Positions 9,101-16,598 of a stretch of 64,000 nucleotides of DNA are shown here, in pieces; within the stretch, counting starts at the first letter, position 1, and every line of letters begins with the position of its first letter. The position numbers and the translations under genes were made by a program. Where the stretch lies: assembly GCA_041920415.1 (NCBI GenBank), contig JBHGYD010000021.1, positions 39,999 to 103,998 on the forward strand. The letters are read 5' to 3'. The notes beneath the pieces were generated by a model. That model saw only the letters and a list, made by a program, of their open reading frames with translations, was not told where the DNA came from and searched no databases. Origin of the DNA: JBHGYD01 sp041920415. Lineage in GTDB: Bacteria; Bacillota; Bacilli; Bacillales; Anoxybacillaceae.

Positions 9101-9415
9101 AAGCATAGCGGAGAGCTACCGATTATCGGTGTGAACACCTACTTGAACCCAAATCCGCCGTCAGAAGAAGAGTTGAACAATATTCAATTAGCGCGTGCTT
9201 CCTATGAAGAAAAAGAATTACAAATTACGAATTTACGAAAATTCCAAGAACGGAATAAAGACAAAGTAGAGGAAGCTCTAAAACGCTTAAAGCATGCGGC
9301 TGTAAGTGGCGGCAATATTTTTGAAGAATTAATGGAAACGGTAAAAGTCGCTAGTCTCGGGCAAATTACGCGCGCATTATACGAAGTCGGCGGTCAATAT
9401 CGTCGCAACATGTAA
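6158..9415 (+). CDS. icmF: fused isobutyryl-CoA mutase (B12-dependent) with G-protein chaperone domain
   Basis: 1085 residues, matching IcmF. Order of parts: B12-binding domain at residues ~10-140, with the cobalt-ligating His23 in LFDGHDASINIMRR; a MeaB/ArgK-like GTPase with Walker A GITGTGGAGKSS at 203-214 and NKFERKG as guanine-specificity motif; a linker; then the large mutase TIM barrel from ~570 (FPYTAGVFPFKRQGEDPKRQ, LCDPSTSVSMTINGPAP, SGYHIAEAGANPITQLAF). The enzyme interconverts isobutyryl-CoA and n-butyryl-CoA using adenosylcobalamin; the GTPase domain gates cofactor loading. Strong RBS AAGGGGGAGAG. Next to acyl-CoA dehydrogenases it links valine or branched-chain catabolism to beta-oxidation. 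Related pivalyl-CoA activity is known in the family and cannot be judged here. Confidence 0.96.
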   Translation: MAHIYRPKHHVRFVTASSLFDGHDASINIMRRILQASGAEVIHLGHNRSVEEIVNAAIQEDVQGIAVSSYQGGHVEFFKYMYDLLKERGASHIRIYGGGGGVIIPREIKELHEYGIARIFSPEDGLVLGLQGMINVMMEECDFLTVREITDEIERVQKGDVQAIARLITLSESRVDLPQEVAASVENVLEKVRELTKPVPVVGITGTGGAGKSSLTDELVRRFLNEIPEKKVAILSVDPTKQKTGGALLGDRIRMNSINSPRVYMRSLATRNSRSELSLAIKDAINVVKAAGFDLVIVETSGIGQGDAAITEVCDISMYVMTSEFGAPTQLEKIDMIDYADLIVINKFERKGSEDAKRQVQKQYQRSHQLFDKDLSEMPVYGTIASQFNDPGTNTLFVALIDLINKKAGTNWTTTLQKVDDVQKQNVIIPNERRHYLREITETVRNYHKKVDQQANMARRLFQLEGAIEAVKERERNEEVLASLEALKQHYENQLTPESKQILASWEDLKAKYAAKQFVTKIRDKEVVTELTTKSLAGLDIPKVALPKFKDYGEILRWVYKENVPGSFPYTAGVFPFKRQGEDPKRQFAGEGTPERTNRRFHYLCKDDPAKRLSTAFDSVTLYGEDPDYRPDIFGKIGESGVSVCTLDDMKKLYKGFDLCDPSTSVSMTINGPAPIILAMFMNTAIEQQVEKREKELGRPLTEAEYEEVKAFTLQTVRGTVQADILKEDQGQNTCIFSTEFALKMMGDIQEYFIKNKVRNYYSVSISGYHIAEAGANPITQLAFTLANGFTYVEYYLSRGMHIDDFAPNLSFFFSNGLDPEYSVIGRVARRIWSIVMREKYGANERSQKLKYHVQTSGRSLHAQEIDFNDIRTTLQALMALHDNCNSLHTNAYDEAITTPTEESVRRAMAIQLIITKEHGLTKNENPLQGSFIIEELTDLVEEAVLKEFERLNDRGGVLGAMEMQYQRGKIQEESMYYEMKKHSGELPIIGVNTYLNPNPPSEEELNNIQLARASYEEKELQITNLRKFQERNKDKVEEALKRLKHAAVSGGNIFEELMETVKVASLGQITRALYEVGGQYRRNM

Positions 9416-9423
9416 CTGTGAAT

Positions 9424-9452
9424 GGGAAATCGTTTGTCGATTTCCCTTTTTC
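9424..9452 (+). terminator. rho-independent terminator after icmF
   Basis: GGGAAATCG (9424-9432) pairs with CGATTTCCC (9438-9446) and is followed by TTTTT. It closes the acyl-CoA operon. Confidence 0.9.
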
Positions 9453-9605
9453 GCTGAAAAAATAGCAATTTTTTTAGAAACTATCAATAAGGAACTAGCA
9501 TAAACGAAGAGAAATTGTTTATAATGAATGGTATGTATTCTAACTGCATTCATTCATATTGTATCGGTAACGAAAAGTTTATTACATAGAAAGGGAGTGC
9601 CGAAT

Positions 9606-10154
9606 TTGAGCTTGCAGCAATACTCTCCAGAAGAATTACAAGAAATGTCGCTTGTTGAACTCGCTTATTTAATCATGACTGATAAAAAGGAAGCGTTGCC
9701 TTTTCAACAAATCGTTAACGAAATTGCTGCGCTAGTAAACTTATCCGAAGAAGAAGTACGAGAGCGCATTGCGCAATTTTATACAGACTTAAATATCGAC
9801 GGCCGCTTTATTTGTATCGGGGAAAATCGTTGGGGATTACGTTCTTGGTATCCATACGACCAAACGGAAGACGAAAATGTGTCAACAACGGTGAAACCGA
9901 AGAAGAAGAAAAAAGCGCTTGATGAGTATGATGACTATGATGAAATCATCGACGAAGAAGATCTTGATTACGATGATCTCGATGACTACGAGGATGAAGA
10001 AGTTGATCTCGAAGATGAACTTCTTGATGAGGATGAATTTGATCTCGATGAGGCAGACGCATTTGACGATGAGCTTCTCGACGAGGACGAATTTGATTTA
10101 GAGGACGAAGATCTAGAAGAAGAGCTTGAGATTGACGAAACAGAAGAAGAATGA
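9606..10154 (+). CDS. rpoE: DNA-directed RNA polymerase delta subunit
   Basis: 182 residues. The N-terminal ~90 form the winged-helix HARE-HTH domain (SLQQYSPEELQEMSLVELAY, then GENRWGLRSWYPYDQ), which binds RNA polymerase. The rest is an almost pure Asp/Glu tail (LDEDEFDLDEADAFDDELL), as in Bacillus delta, which helps displace nucleic acid and speeds recycling of polymerase. Start is TTG at 9606, chosen because AAAGGGAG precedes it and the protein then matches the family N terminus; the ATG at 9528 adds unrelated residues. pyrG follows at 170 bp behind its own promoter, the same arrangement as in B. subtilis. Confidence 0.95.
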   Translation: MSLQQYSPEELQEMSLVELAYLIMTDKKEALPFQQIVNEIAALVNLSEEEVRERIAQFYTDLNIDGRFICIGENRWGLRSWYPYDQTEDENVSTTVKPKKKKKALDEYDDYDEIIDEEDLDYDDLDDYEDEEVDLEDELLDEDEFDLDEADAFDDELLDEDEFDLEDEDLEEELEIDETEEE

Positions 10155-10162
10155 TAATCCCC

Positions 10163-10191
10163 TTGACTTTATATGCCAGACTATGTAGAAT
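10163..10191 (+). promoter_or_regulatory. pyrG promoter (SigA)
   Basis: TTGACT (10163-10168), 17-bp spacer, TAGAAT (10186-10191). Seven bases later transcription would start at GGGCTC (10199-10204), the sequence used for reiterative G addition at B. subtilis pyrG. Confidence 0.85.
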
Positions 10192-10198
10192 CTTATTT

Positions 10199-10270
10199 GG
10201 GCTCTTTCAAAATTTCGTATAAAAATATCGCTCCCTTACAATAAACGTAAGCGGAGCGTTTTTTATTTTT
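10199..10270 (+). promoter_or_regulatory. pyrG CTP-sensing attenuator (GGGCTC start plus terminator hairpin)
   Basis: The leader begins GGGCTC. Its hairpin has 5' arm CGCTCCCTTAC (10229-10239) and 3' arm GTAAG-C-GGAGCG (10247-10258), followed by T6. The pyrimidine-rich CTCCCTT of the 5' arm is what extra untemplated 5' G residues would pair with when CTP is scarce, preventing the terminator. All parts known from B. subtilis pyrG are present. Confidence 0.85.
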
Positions 10271-10324
10271 GCGTTTTGTACACACTTTAAGTGTTACATA
10301 TATTTCGGCAAGGGGGAACTTGAA

Positions 10325-11920
10325 ATGACAAAATATATTTTTGTAACCGGCGGTGTTGTTTCATCGTTAGGAAAAGGGATTACGGCTGCATCATTAGGTC
10401 GTTTGTTAAAAAATCGCGGGTTAAATGTAACGATTCAAAAGTTTGACCCATATATTAATGTCGACCCAGGGACGATGAGTCCATATCAACATGGGGAAGT
10501 GTTTGTAACGGATGATGGAGCGGAAACGGATTTAGACTTAGGCCATTATGAACGTTTCATCGACATTAATTTAAATAAATATAGCAATGTCACAACAGGA
10601 AAAATTTATTCAACAGTATTGAAAAAAGAGCGTCGCGGTGATTATTTAGGCGGTACGGTGCAAGTCATTCCCCACATTACAAACGAAATTAAAGAACGGG
10701 TTTTCCGCGCTGGTCGCGAAACGAATGCCGATGTCGTCATTACCGAAATCGGTGGCACGGTCGGCGATATCGAATCATTGCCGTTTTTAGAAGCCATTCG
10801 CCAAATTAAGAGCGATATCGGACGCGAAAACGTCATGTATATTCACTGTACGCTCGTTCCGTATATTAAAGCGGCAGGCGAAATGAAAACGAAGCCAACG
10901 CAACATAGCGTGAAAGAGCTTCGCAGCCTCGGCATTCAACCAAACGTCATCGTCGTTCGCACAGAAATGCCGATGTCACAAGACATGAAAGACAAAATTG
11001 CGCTATTTTGCGATATCGATCCAAAAGCGGTCATCGAAGCGCGTGACGCAGATACGTTATACGCCGTTCCGTTAATGCTTCAAGAGCAAAAATTAGACCA
11101 GATTGTTTGTGAGCATTTAAAACTAAACTGCAAAGAAGCCGATATGACAGAGTGGAAAGCGCTCGTCGAAAAAGTGCGCAACCTTTCTAATAAAACAAAG
11201 ATTGCTCTTGTAGGTAAATACGTCGAGCTTCAAGACGCGTACATTTCTGTTGTTGAAGCGCTTCGCCATGCTGGATATGCCTTTGATACGGAAGTGGAAA
11301 TTAAATGGATTAACTCAGAGCATGTCAATAGCGAAAACGTAGAAGATCTATTAAAGGACGTAGACGGCATTCTTGTTCCAGGCGGTTTTGGAGACCGTGG
11401 CATTGAAGGGAAAATTGAAGCGATTCGCTATGCCCGTGAGAATAAAGTGCCATTCCTCGGTATTTGCTTAGGCATGCAGCTGGCATCCATTGAATTTGCT
11501 CGCAATGTAGTTGGGCTTAAAGGCGCGCATTCTGCAGAAATTGACCCAAATACACCACATCCAATCATTGACTTATTACCGGAACAAAAAGATGTCGAAG
11601 ATTTAGGTGGAACGCTTCGTTTAGGGTTATATCCTTGCAAGTTGTTAGAAGGAACGCTCGCTTATGAAGCTTACCAAGATGAAGTCATTTACGAACGCCA
11701 TCGCCACCGTTATGAATTTAACAACCAATATCGTCAAGTGATGGAACAACATGGGTTTGTCTTTTCTGGTACAAGCCCGGATGGTCGTTTAGTCGAAATT
11801 ATTGAGTTAAAAGATCATCCATGGTTTGTGGCAGCGCAATTCCACCCAGAGTTCACGTCACGTCCGACAAGACCGCAACCGTTGTTCCGTGAATTTGTGA
11901 GAGCTTCATTAAAACAGTAA
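10325..11920 (+). CDS. pyrG: CTP synthase
   Basis: 531 residues, normal length. It makes CTP from UTP with glutamine and ATP. The N-terminal amidoligase domain opens with TKYIFVTGGVVSSLGKGITA (residues 2-21) and contains HYERFIDINLNKYSNVTTGK. The C-terminal class I glutamine amidotransferase has the nucleophile Cys in FLGICLGMQLASIEFARN and the catalytic His/Glu in AAQFHPEFTSRP. RBS AAGGGGGAA. It is preceded by a complete reiterative-transcription attenuator, so expression should rise when CTP is low. A shared terminator separates it from the converging DUF2529 gene. Confidence 0.98.
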   Translation: MTKYIFVTGGVVSSLGKGITAASLGRLLKNRGLNVTIQKFDPYINVDPGTMSPYQHGEVFVTDDGAETDLDLGHYERFIDINLNKYSNVTTGKIYSTVLKKERRGDYLGGTVQVIPHITNEIKERVFRAGRETNADVVITEIGGTVGDIESLPFLEAIRQIKSDIGRENVMYIHCTLVPYIKAAGEMKTKPTQHSVKELRSLGIQPNVIVVRTEMPMSQDMKDKIALFCDIDPKAVIEARDADTLYAVPLMLQEQKLDQIVCEHLKLNCKEADMTEWKALVEKVRNLSNKTKIALVGKYVELQDAYISVVEALRHAGYAFDTEVEIKWINSEHVNSENVEDLLKDVDGILVPGGFGDRGIEGKIEAIRYARENKVPFLGICLGMQLASIEFARNVVGLKGAHSAEIDPNTPHPIIDLLPEQKDVEDLGGTLRLGLYPCKLLEGTLAYEAYQDEVIYERHRHRYEFNNQYRQVMEQHGFVFSGTSPDGRLVEIIELKDHPWFVAAQFHPEFTSRPTRPQPLFREFVRASLKQ

Positions 11921-11929
11921 ATGAATATG

Positions 11930-11972
11930 GAAAAGGACTATCTCTTTTGTTTGGGAGATAGTCCTTTATTTT
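11930..11972. terminator. bidirectional terminator between pyrG and the DUF2529 gene
   Basis: AAAGGACTATCTC (11932-11944) pairs with GAGATAGTCCTTT (11955-11967), with A/T runs on both sides, so it can serve both converging genes. Confidence 0.9.
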
Positions 11973-12510
11973 AAACCTCTTCGTATTCGTCTAGAATTTC
12001 TTTCATGGTGAAAAATAAGCAATAGTAAGCAAACAATGCCGTCATCACCGCTGGGAATCCAAAGCGTGTGCCGTCTTCTTTTGGAATCAGTGGCTTCACA
12101 AGCTTACTATCAATATGTACGTCTACAACATCAGCAAGAGACTGCTCTTCCTCATTGACCACTGCAGAGATGCCCACAATGGGCAAGTTCTGCTCCTTTA
12201 GTTTCTTCGCTAATGCGATTGCTTGTTCGTCATTAGAAAAGCGGGTAACAAGCAAAACGCGATCCGTATCATCGATATCACTGCGAATGTTCGCATTTTG
12301 CATTAGCCGTTCCGCTTTTGGCAACGTTTCTTGCCCCTTCGTTGCTTCAAAAACAATCGCTTCCATCTCATCAAATCCATGAATCAAAATGCGCCCGTCT
12401 CCAATAATTGCTTGAGCAAGCAATCGTGCTCCGTCTTCTATAGACATTTCTTCGTTTTCAGCAATTTTTTTAAAATAACCGTTTAATTGTGTCATAAAGA
12501 TTTTTACCAT
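11971..12510 (-). CDS. ywjG: DUF2529 protein (YwjG-like, SIS-type fold)
   Basis: 179 residues, on the minus strand between pyrG and spo0F exactly as ywjG is in B. subtilis, and similar along its length (N terminus MVKIFMTQLNGYF, conserved VHIDSKLVKPLIPKEDGTR and GFPAVMTALFAY). Members have a sugar-isomerase-like alpha/beta fold of unknown substrate. There is no signal peptide or transmembrane segment, so it should be cytoplasmic. I cannot assign a reaction. The start at 12510 was kept because the first residues align with the B. subtilis protein. Divergent from spo0F. Confidence 0.85.
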   Translation of the reverse strand: MVKIFMTQLNGYFKKIAENEEMSIEDGARLLAQAIIGDGRILIHGFDEMEAIVFEATKGQETLPKAERLMQNANIRSDIDDTDRVLLVTRFSNDEQAIALAKKLKEQNLPIVGISAVVNEEEQSLADVVDVHIDSKLVKPLIPKEDGTRFGFPAVMTALFAYYCLFFTMKEILDEYEEV

Positions 12511-12606
12511 TTTAATTCACCTTCCTTCTAAACAATAAAGTATACTTTTATTATGCAATAAAACAACTAATTTTCTGTAATTTGTTGATAATCGAGCAAA
12601 AAAACG

Positions 12607-12634
12607 GCAGGAAAATAGTGGACTAATGCGAAAG
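12607..12634 (+). promoter_or_regulatory. possible SigH promoter of spo0F
   Basis: AGGAAAAT (12609-12616) and CGAAA (12629-12633) are spaced 12 bp apart and resemble the SigH pattern (AGGAwwT ... GAAT) used by B. subtilis spo0F. The -10 is imperfect and no clear Spo0A box was found. Confidence 0.35.
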
Positions 12635-12673
12635 TATATTTTGAGGAAACCAAAGAATTGAGGTGTGTAAGAA

Positions 12674-13045
12674 ATGAGTGAAATGAGTAATAAAATTTTA
12701 ATTGTCGATGATCAATACGGAATTCGCATTTTATTAAACGAAGTATTCCAAAGAGAAGGGTATACTACATTTCAGGCCGCGAATGGAATGCAGGCATTAG
12801 ATATCGTACAAAAGCATAGCCCAGATTTAGTGTTGCTAGATATGAAAATTCCCGGGATGGATGGAATTGAAATACTAAAACGAATCAAAGCGATTAATCA
12901 AGATATCAAAGTCATTATTATGACGGCTTACGGTGAGCTTGATATGATTCAGGAAACGAAAGAATTAGGCGCGATCATGCATTTTGCTAAACCGTTTGAC
13001 ATTGATGAGCTGCGTGACGCAGTAAAAAAACATTTATCTTTGTAA
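12674..13045 (+). CDS. spo0F: sporulation response regulator Spo0F
   Basis: 123 residues: a lone receiver domain with no output domain, the hallmark of Spo0F. It carries phosphate from the sporulation kinases to Spo0B in the phosphorelay. The acidic pocket is Asp12/Asp13 (ILIVDDQYGIRILLNEVF), the phosphorylated Asp is D56 (LVLLDMKIPGMDG), the conserved Thr is in VIIMTAYGEL and the Lys in HFAKPFDIDE. Identity to the B. subtilis protein looks very high. ATG 12674 or the in-frame ATG three codons on are both possible starts. Located between ywjG and fbaA as in B. subtilis. Confidence 0.97.
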   Translation: MSEMSNKILIVDDQYGIRILLNEVFQREGYTTFQAANGMQALDIVQKHSPDLVLLDMKIPGMDGIEILKRIKAINQDIKVIIMTAYGELDMIQETKELGAIMHFAKPFDIDELRDAVKKHLSL

Positions 13046-13090
13046 TCCGCTTTCGACAAACTTTTGTAAAATTCATCAAGGTTCATAATG

Positions 13091-13119
13091 TTGCTGTTTC
13101 TTTTGTAAGTTGGTATGCT
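13091..13119 (+). promoter_or_regulatory. candidate fbaA promoter
   Basis: TTGCTG (13091-13096), 17-bp spacer, TATGCT (13114-13119) with an upstream TG that makes an extended -10. Confidence 0.55.
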
Positions 13120-13167
13120 TATAACGTAGACGGAAATGCGCCTTTCATACATATTTTTACTATTTTT

Positions 13168-13196
13168 GGCGATGCTACGCATAGCCTCCCTTTTTT
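13168..13196 (+). terminator. short hairpin plus T-run in the fbaA leader
   Basis: GGC-g-ATGC pairs with GCAT-a-GCC (13168-13186) and T6 follows at 13191-13196. It lies between the fbaA promoter and its start codon, so it is either a weak leader terminator or a chance structure. Confidence 0.35.
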
Positions 13197-13234
13197 CGAA
13201 AGGCGAAGTTTAATCATTAAGGAGGATTTTTATC

Positions 13235-14092
13235 ATGCCTTTAGTATCCATGAAGGAAATGCTGAACAAAGCATTGGCAGAAAAGTATGCGGTCGGACAA
13301 TTCAACATTAATAACCTTGAATGGACACAAGCGATTTTAGCGGCGGCACAAGAAGAAAAATCTCCAGTTATTCTCGGCGTGTCTGAAGGCGCGGCTCGTT
13401 ACATGGGCGGCTTTAAAACAGTCGTCAACATGGTAAAAGGATTAATCGAAGATATGAATATTACCGTTCCTGTTGCGATTCACCTTGACCATGGTTCTAG
13501 CTTTGAAAAATGTAAAGCAGCGATCGACGCTGGTTTCACATCTGTCATGATTGATGCTTCTCATCATCCGTTTGAAGAAAACGTTCAAATTACGTCTCAA
13601 GTAGTGGAGTATGCTCATGCGCGCGGCGTATCCGTCGAAGCAGAATTAGGTACGGTTGGTGGACAAGAAGACGATGTTGTGGCTGATGGCATTATTTATG
13701 CTGATCCAAAAGAATGTGAAGAGCTTGTTAAACGTACAGGAATTGACTGTTTAGCGCCTGCGCTCGGCTCTGTTCATGGTCCTTATAAAGGAGAACCAAA
13801 ATTAGGATTTAAAGAAATGGAAATCATTCGCGACTTAACGCGCGTTCCGCTTGTATTACACGGTGGTACAGGCATCCCAACCGAGCAAATTCAACGTGCT
13901 ATTTCTTTAGGTACTTCTAAAATTAACGTAAACACAGAAAATCAAATAGCATTCACAAAAGTCGTTCGCGAAGTATTGGCAAAAGACGAAAAAGTATATG
14001 ACCCACGCAAAATTATCGGTCCTGGTCGTGACGCGATTAAAGCAACTGTCATCGGAAAAATGCGCGAATTCGGCTCTTCTGGTAAAGCGTAA
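13235..14092 (+). CDS. fbaA: fructose-1,6-bisphosphate aldolase, class II
   Basis: 285 residues, normal for Bacillus FbaA. It is zinc-dependent and splits fructose 1,6-bisphosphate into glyceraldehyde 3-phosphate and dihydroxyacetone phosphate. Zinc ligands sit in VAIHLDHGSSFEKC, VEAELGTVGG and LVLHGGTGIP; GTSKINVNTENQIAF binds phosphate. Strong RBS AAGGAGG. A predicted promoter, a leader hairpin and an elaborate downstream terminator frame it as a single transcription unit. Its TAA stop is the first three bases of an intergenic repeat. A tagatose-bisphosphate aldolase has the same fold, but the position beside spo0F and the transaldolase favours glycolysis. Confidence 0.96.
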   Translation: MPLVSMKEMLNKALAEKYAVGQFNINNLEWTQAILAAAQEEKSPVILGVSEGAARYMGGFKTVVNMVKGLIEDMNITVPVAIHLDHGSSFEKCKAAIDAGFTSVMIDASHHPFEENVQITSQVVEYAHARGVSVEAELGTVGGQEDDVVADGIIYADPKECEELVKRTGIDCLAPALGSVHGPYKGEPKLGFKEMEIIRDLTRVPLVLHGGTGIPTEQIQRAISLGTSKINVNTENQIAFTKVVREVLAKDEKVYDPRKIIGPGRDAIKATVIGKMREFGSSGKA

Positions 14093-14267
14093 GAAAAGCG
14101 GAAGCGTCCCAATTTCGCCTAAATACTGCCCACGTCCTGTGGGCAACGGCGAAATGTCGCCATCCTGGCTCCCGCGAATGGCAAATGTTCTTCCGACGAG
14201 AAGTGCTTGTCACTTCGACGGAGGAAGGTTATTTGACCGCAAGCGGCTGGACGCTGGAGCTAGACAA
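14090..14267 (+). repeat. structured intergenic repeat, full copy (hairpin modules A and B)
   Basis: Runs from TAAGAAAAGCGGA on the fbaA stop to GCTAGACAA at 14259-14267. Module A (14112-14155): ATTTCGCC / GGCGAAAT enclosing GCCCAC / GTGGGC. Module B (14182-14235): CAAAT / ATTTG, CTTCC / GGAAG, GAAGTG / CACTTC. Related copies lie at 14268, 19462 and 54258. Confidence 0.8.
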
Positions 14268-14340
14268 TAAGAAAAGCGGAGTCGCCAAATTTCGTCTAAA
14301 TACTGCCCACGTCCTGTGGGCAAACGGCGAAATGTCGCCA
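14268..14340 (+). repeat. second, shorter copy of the structured repeat (module A only)
   Basis: Starts TAAGAAAAGCGGA directly after the first copy and repeats module A: ATTTCGTC (14289-14296) with GGCGAAAT (14326-14333), and GCCCAC (14305-14310) with GTGGGC (14316-14321). One G-C pair has become G-T. Module B and the GCTAGACAA end are missing. Confidence 0.75.
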
Positions 14341-14347
14341 TCCTAGC

Positions 14348-14406
14348 GGAAAACCGCACTGCTGTGACAAATGACCATTGTCAAAGTCAGGGCGGTTTCC
14401 TTTTCT
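14348..14406 (+). terminator. branched terminator of fbaA
   Basis: GGAAAACCGC (14348-14357) pairs with GCGGTTTCC (14392-14400). Nested inside is TGACAA (14365-14370) with TTGTCA (14378-14383). TTTTCTT follows. Confidence 0.8.
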
Positions 14407-14532
14407 TATAGCGGTAAAATAACTTTTGCCATCGAATGAAACCGCTTGAATTAAGCGTATAGAGCGCAAAATGTGGTCGTAGGAATCAATGTGTGCAGGT
14501 TTAAATAAAAGAGAACGAGGAGGATTTCCATT

Positions 14533-15180
14533 ATGAAATTTTTTATTGATACCGCCAATTTAGAAGAAATTAAAAAAGCGAATGAATTAGGAATTTTAGC
14601 TGGAGTAACAACGAATCCAAGCCTTGTTGCCAAAGAAAATGTGTCATTTCATGAACGCCTTCGCGAGATTACGTCGATTGTATCCGGTTCGGTAAGCGCT
14701 GAGGTGATTTCGACAGAAGCGGAAGGAATGATTCGTGAAGGAGAAGAACTGGCGAAAATTGCTCCAAATATTACGATCAAAGTTCCAATGACACCAGAAG
14801 GACTAAAAGCGGTGAAAGTATTTAGTGAGAAAGGGATTAAAACAAACGTTACACTTATTTTTACGGCTAATCAAGCACTTTTAGCTGCGCGTGCAGGAGC
14901 GACATACGTTTCTCCGTTTCTTGGTCGTTTAGACGATATCGGTCATAATGGATTAGAGCTTATCTCTACGATTGCCAACATTTTTGATATTCACGGAATT
15001 GACACGGAAATTATCGCTGCCTCTATTCGTCATCCGCTTCATGTGACGGAAGCTGCATTAAGAGGAGCGCATATTGCTACTGTTCCATACAAAGTATTAA
15101 TGCAACTATTCCAACATCCGCTAACAGACCAAGGCATTGAAAAATTTTTAGCTGACTGGAATCAACAAAATCAGCGATAA
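14533..15180 (+). CDS. tal: transaldolase (short TalC/MipB type)
   Basis: 215 residues, the compact transaldolase subfamily (YwjH in B. subtilis). The opening MKFFIDTANLEEIKKANELG, the catalytic Lys in ITIKVPMTPEGLKAVK, and SPFLGRLDDIG are diagnostic. It exchanges three-carbon units in the non-oxidative pentose phosphate pathway. Fructose-6-phosphate aldolases share the fold, and the two activities cannot be told apart by eye. RBS GAGGAGG. It sits between fbaA and murA2, as in B. subtilis, about 440 bp after fbaA; that gap is filled by repeats and the fbaA terminator. Confidence 0.94.
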   Translation: MKFFIDTANLEEIKKANELGILAGVTTNPSLVAKENVSFHERLREITSIVSGSVSAEVISTEAEGMIREGEELAKIAPNITIKVPMTPEGLKAVKVFSEKGIKTNVTLIFTANQALLAARAGATYVSPFLGRLDDIGHNGLELISTIANIFDIHGIDTEIIAASIRHPLHVTEAALRGAHIATVPYKVLMQLFQHPLTDQGIEKFLADWNQQNQR

Positions 15181-15283
15181 AAATCATTTATTTTTGTCTA
15201 AACTGTAAAAAGAAAGATTGTAACAAATTGTTTCCTTGTGAACTTGCGCAAAAGCAGCCATCTTCGCTGGAAGGGAGACTATA

Positions 15284-16570
15284 ATGGAAAAATTAAAAAT
15301 CATTGGTGGTGACCTTTTGAAAGGAACCGTACGAGTAAGCGGAGCAAAAAATAGTGCTGTTGCTTTAATTCCAGCGACGATTCTCGCAGAATCACCGGTG
15401 ACGATTGAAGGGTTGCCAGACATTTCAGATGTTCGCATTTTAGGAGAGTTAATTGAGGAAATTGGCGGAACATTTCATTTTGACGGCAAGGAAGCAACGA
15501 TTGACCCGACGAACATTGTGTCGATGCCTCTTCCAAATGGAAAAGTCAAAAAATTACGCGCTTCTTATTATTTAATGGGGGCGATGCTCGGACGTTTTAA
15601 AAAGGCCGTCATTGGTTTGCCCGGCGGCTGCCATTTAGGTCCCCGCCCGATTGATCAACATATTAAAGGGTTTGAAGCGTTAGGGGTAAAGGTAACGAAC
15701 GAGCAAGGTGCCATTTATTTGCGCGCTGATGAATTGCGCGGTGCTCGCATTTACTTAGACGTTGTGAGCGTTGGTGCAACGATTAACATTATGTTGGCTG
15801 CAGTTCGTGCAAAAGGGCGTACGATTATTGAAAACGCCGCAAAGGAACCGGAAATTATTGACGTCGCCACATTATTGTCGAACATGGGAGCAAAAATTAA
15901 AGGAGCTGGAACGGACGTCATTCGTATCGACGGGGTAGAAACATTATCCGGATGCCGCCATGCCATTATTCCCGACCGCATTGAAGCAGGTACGTTTATG
16001 ATTGCAGGAGCGGCCATGGGAGAAGAAGTGTTAATTGATAACGTCATTCCGCAACATCTCGAGTCACTTACGGCGAAATTACGCGAAATGGGCGTGCGCG
16101 TGGAAACAAGCGATGATCAAATTTTAGTGATGAGAAATCCTCAGATGAAAGCGGTTGATGTGAAAACGCTCGTTTATCCGGGGTTTCCAACCGACTTGCA
16201 ACAACCATTTACCGCTCTATTAACAAAAGCGAATGGGACGAGCGTAGTGACAGATACGATTTATAGCGCTCGGTTTAAGCATATTGACGAGTTAAGAAGA
16301 ATGAATGCGAATATCAAAGTAGAAGGGCGTTCTGCCATTGTTACGGGGCCTGTGCAACTGCAAGGAGCAAAGGTGAAAGCGAGTGACTTGCGCGCTGGGG
16401 CCGCTCTTGTGATTGCTGGTCTTATGGCCGAAGGAATAACGGAAATTACCGGGGTAGAGCATATTGACCGCGGGTATAGTCATCTCGTTGAAAAATTAAC
16501 AGGACTAGGTGCAACGATTTGGCGGGAGAAAATGACGGATCAAGAAATTGAACAAATGCAAAATTCATAG
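15284..16570 (+). CDS. murAB: UDP-N-acetylglucosamine 1-carboxyvinyltransferase 2
   Basis: 428 residues. It transfers enolpyruvate from PEP to UDP-GlcNAc, the first committed step of peptidoglycan synthesis. The EPSP-synthase-like double domain is intact: start MEKLKIIGGDLLKGTVRVSG, reactive Cys116 in LPGGCHLGPRPIDQH (the residue alkylated by fosfomycin), and VYPGFPTDLQQPFTALL. This is the second MurA paralogue (MurAB/MurZ), placed between tal and glpX as in B. subtilis. A MurAA-type copy lies at 50096 in this window. Start ATG 15284 follows GGAAGGGAG. Confidence 0.95.
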   Translation: MEKLKIIGGDLLKGTVRVSGAKNSAVALIPATILAESPVTIEGLPDISDVRILGELIEEIGGTFHFDGKEATIDPTNIVSMPLPNGKVKKLRASYYLMGAMLGRFKKAVIGLPGGCHLGPRPIDQHIKGFEALGVKVTNEQGAIYLRADELRGARIYLDVVSVGATINIMLAAVRAKGRTIIENAAKEPEIIDVATLLSNMGAKIKGAGTDVIRIDGVETLSGCRHAIIPDRIEAGTFMIAGAAMGEEVLIDNVIPQHLESLTAKLREMGVRVETSDDQILVMRNPQMKAVDVKTLVYPGFPTDLQQPFTALLTKANGTSVVTDTIYSARFKHIDELRRMNANIKVEGRSAIVTGPVQLQGAKVKASDLRAGAALVIAGLMAEGITEITGVEHIDRGYSHLVEKLTGLGATIWREKMTDQEIEQMQNS

Positions 16571-16598
16571 GCAACGAAGGGGAGAGGGAGAAGTTACG

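Noticed and set aside
9526..9565. TGAATG...CATTCA inverted repeat upstream of rpoE as a FadR site
   Set aside because: The half-sites are about 18 bp apart, not contiguous, and rpoE is not a fatty-acid gene.
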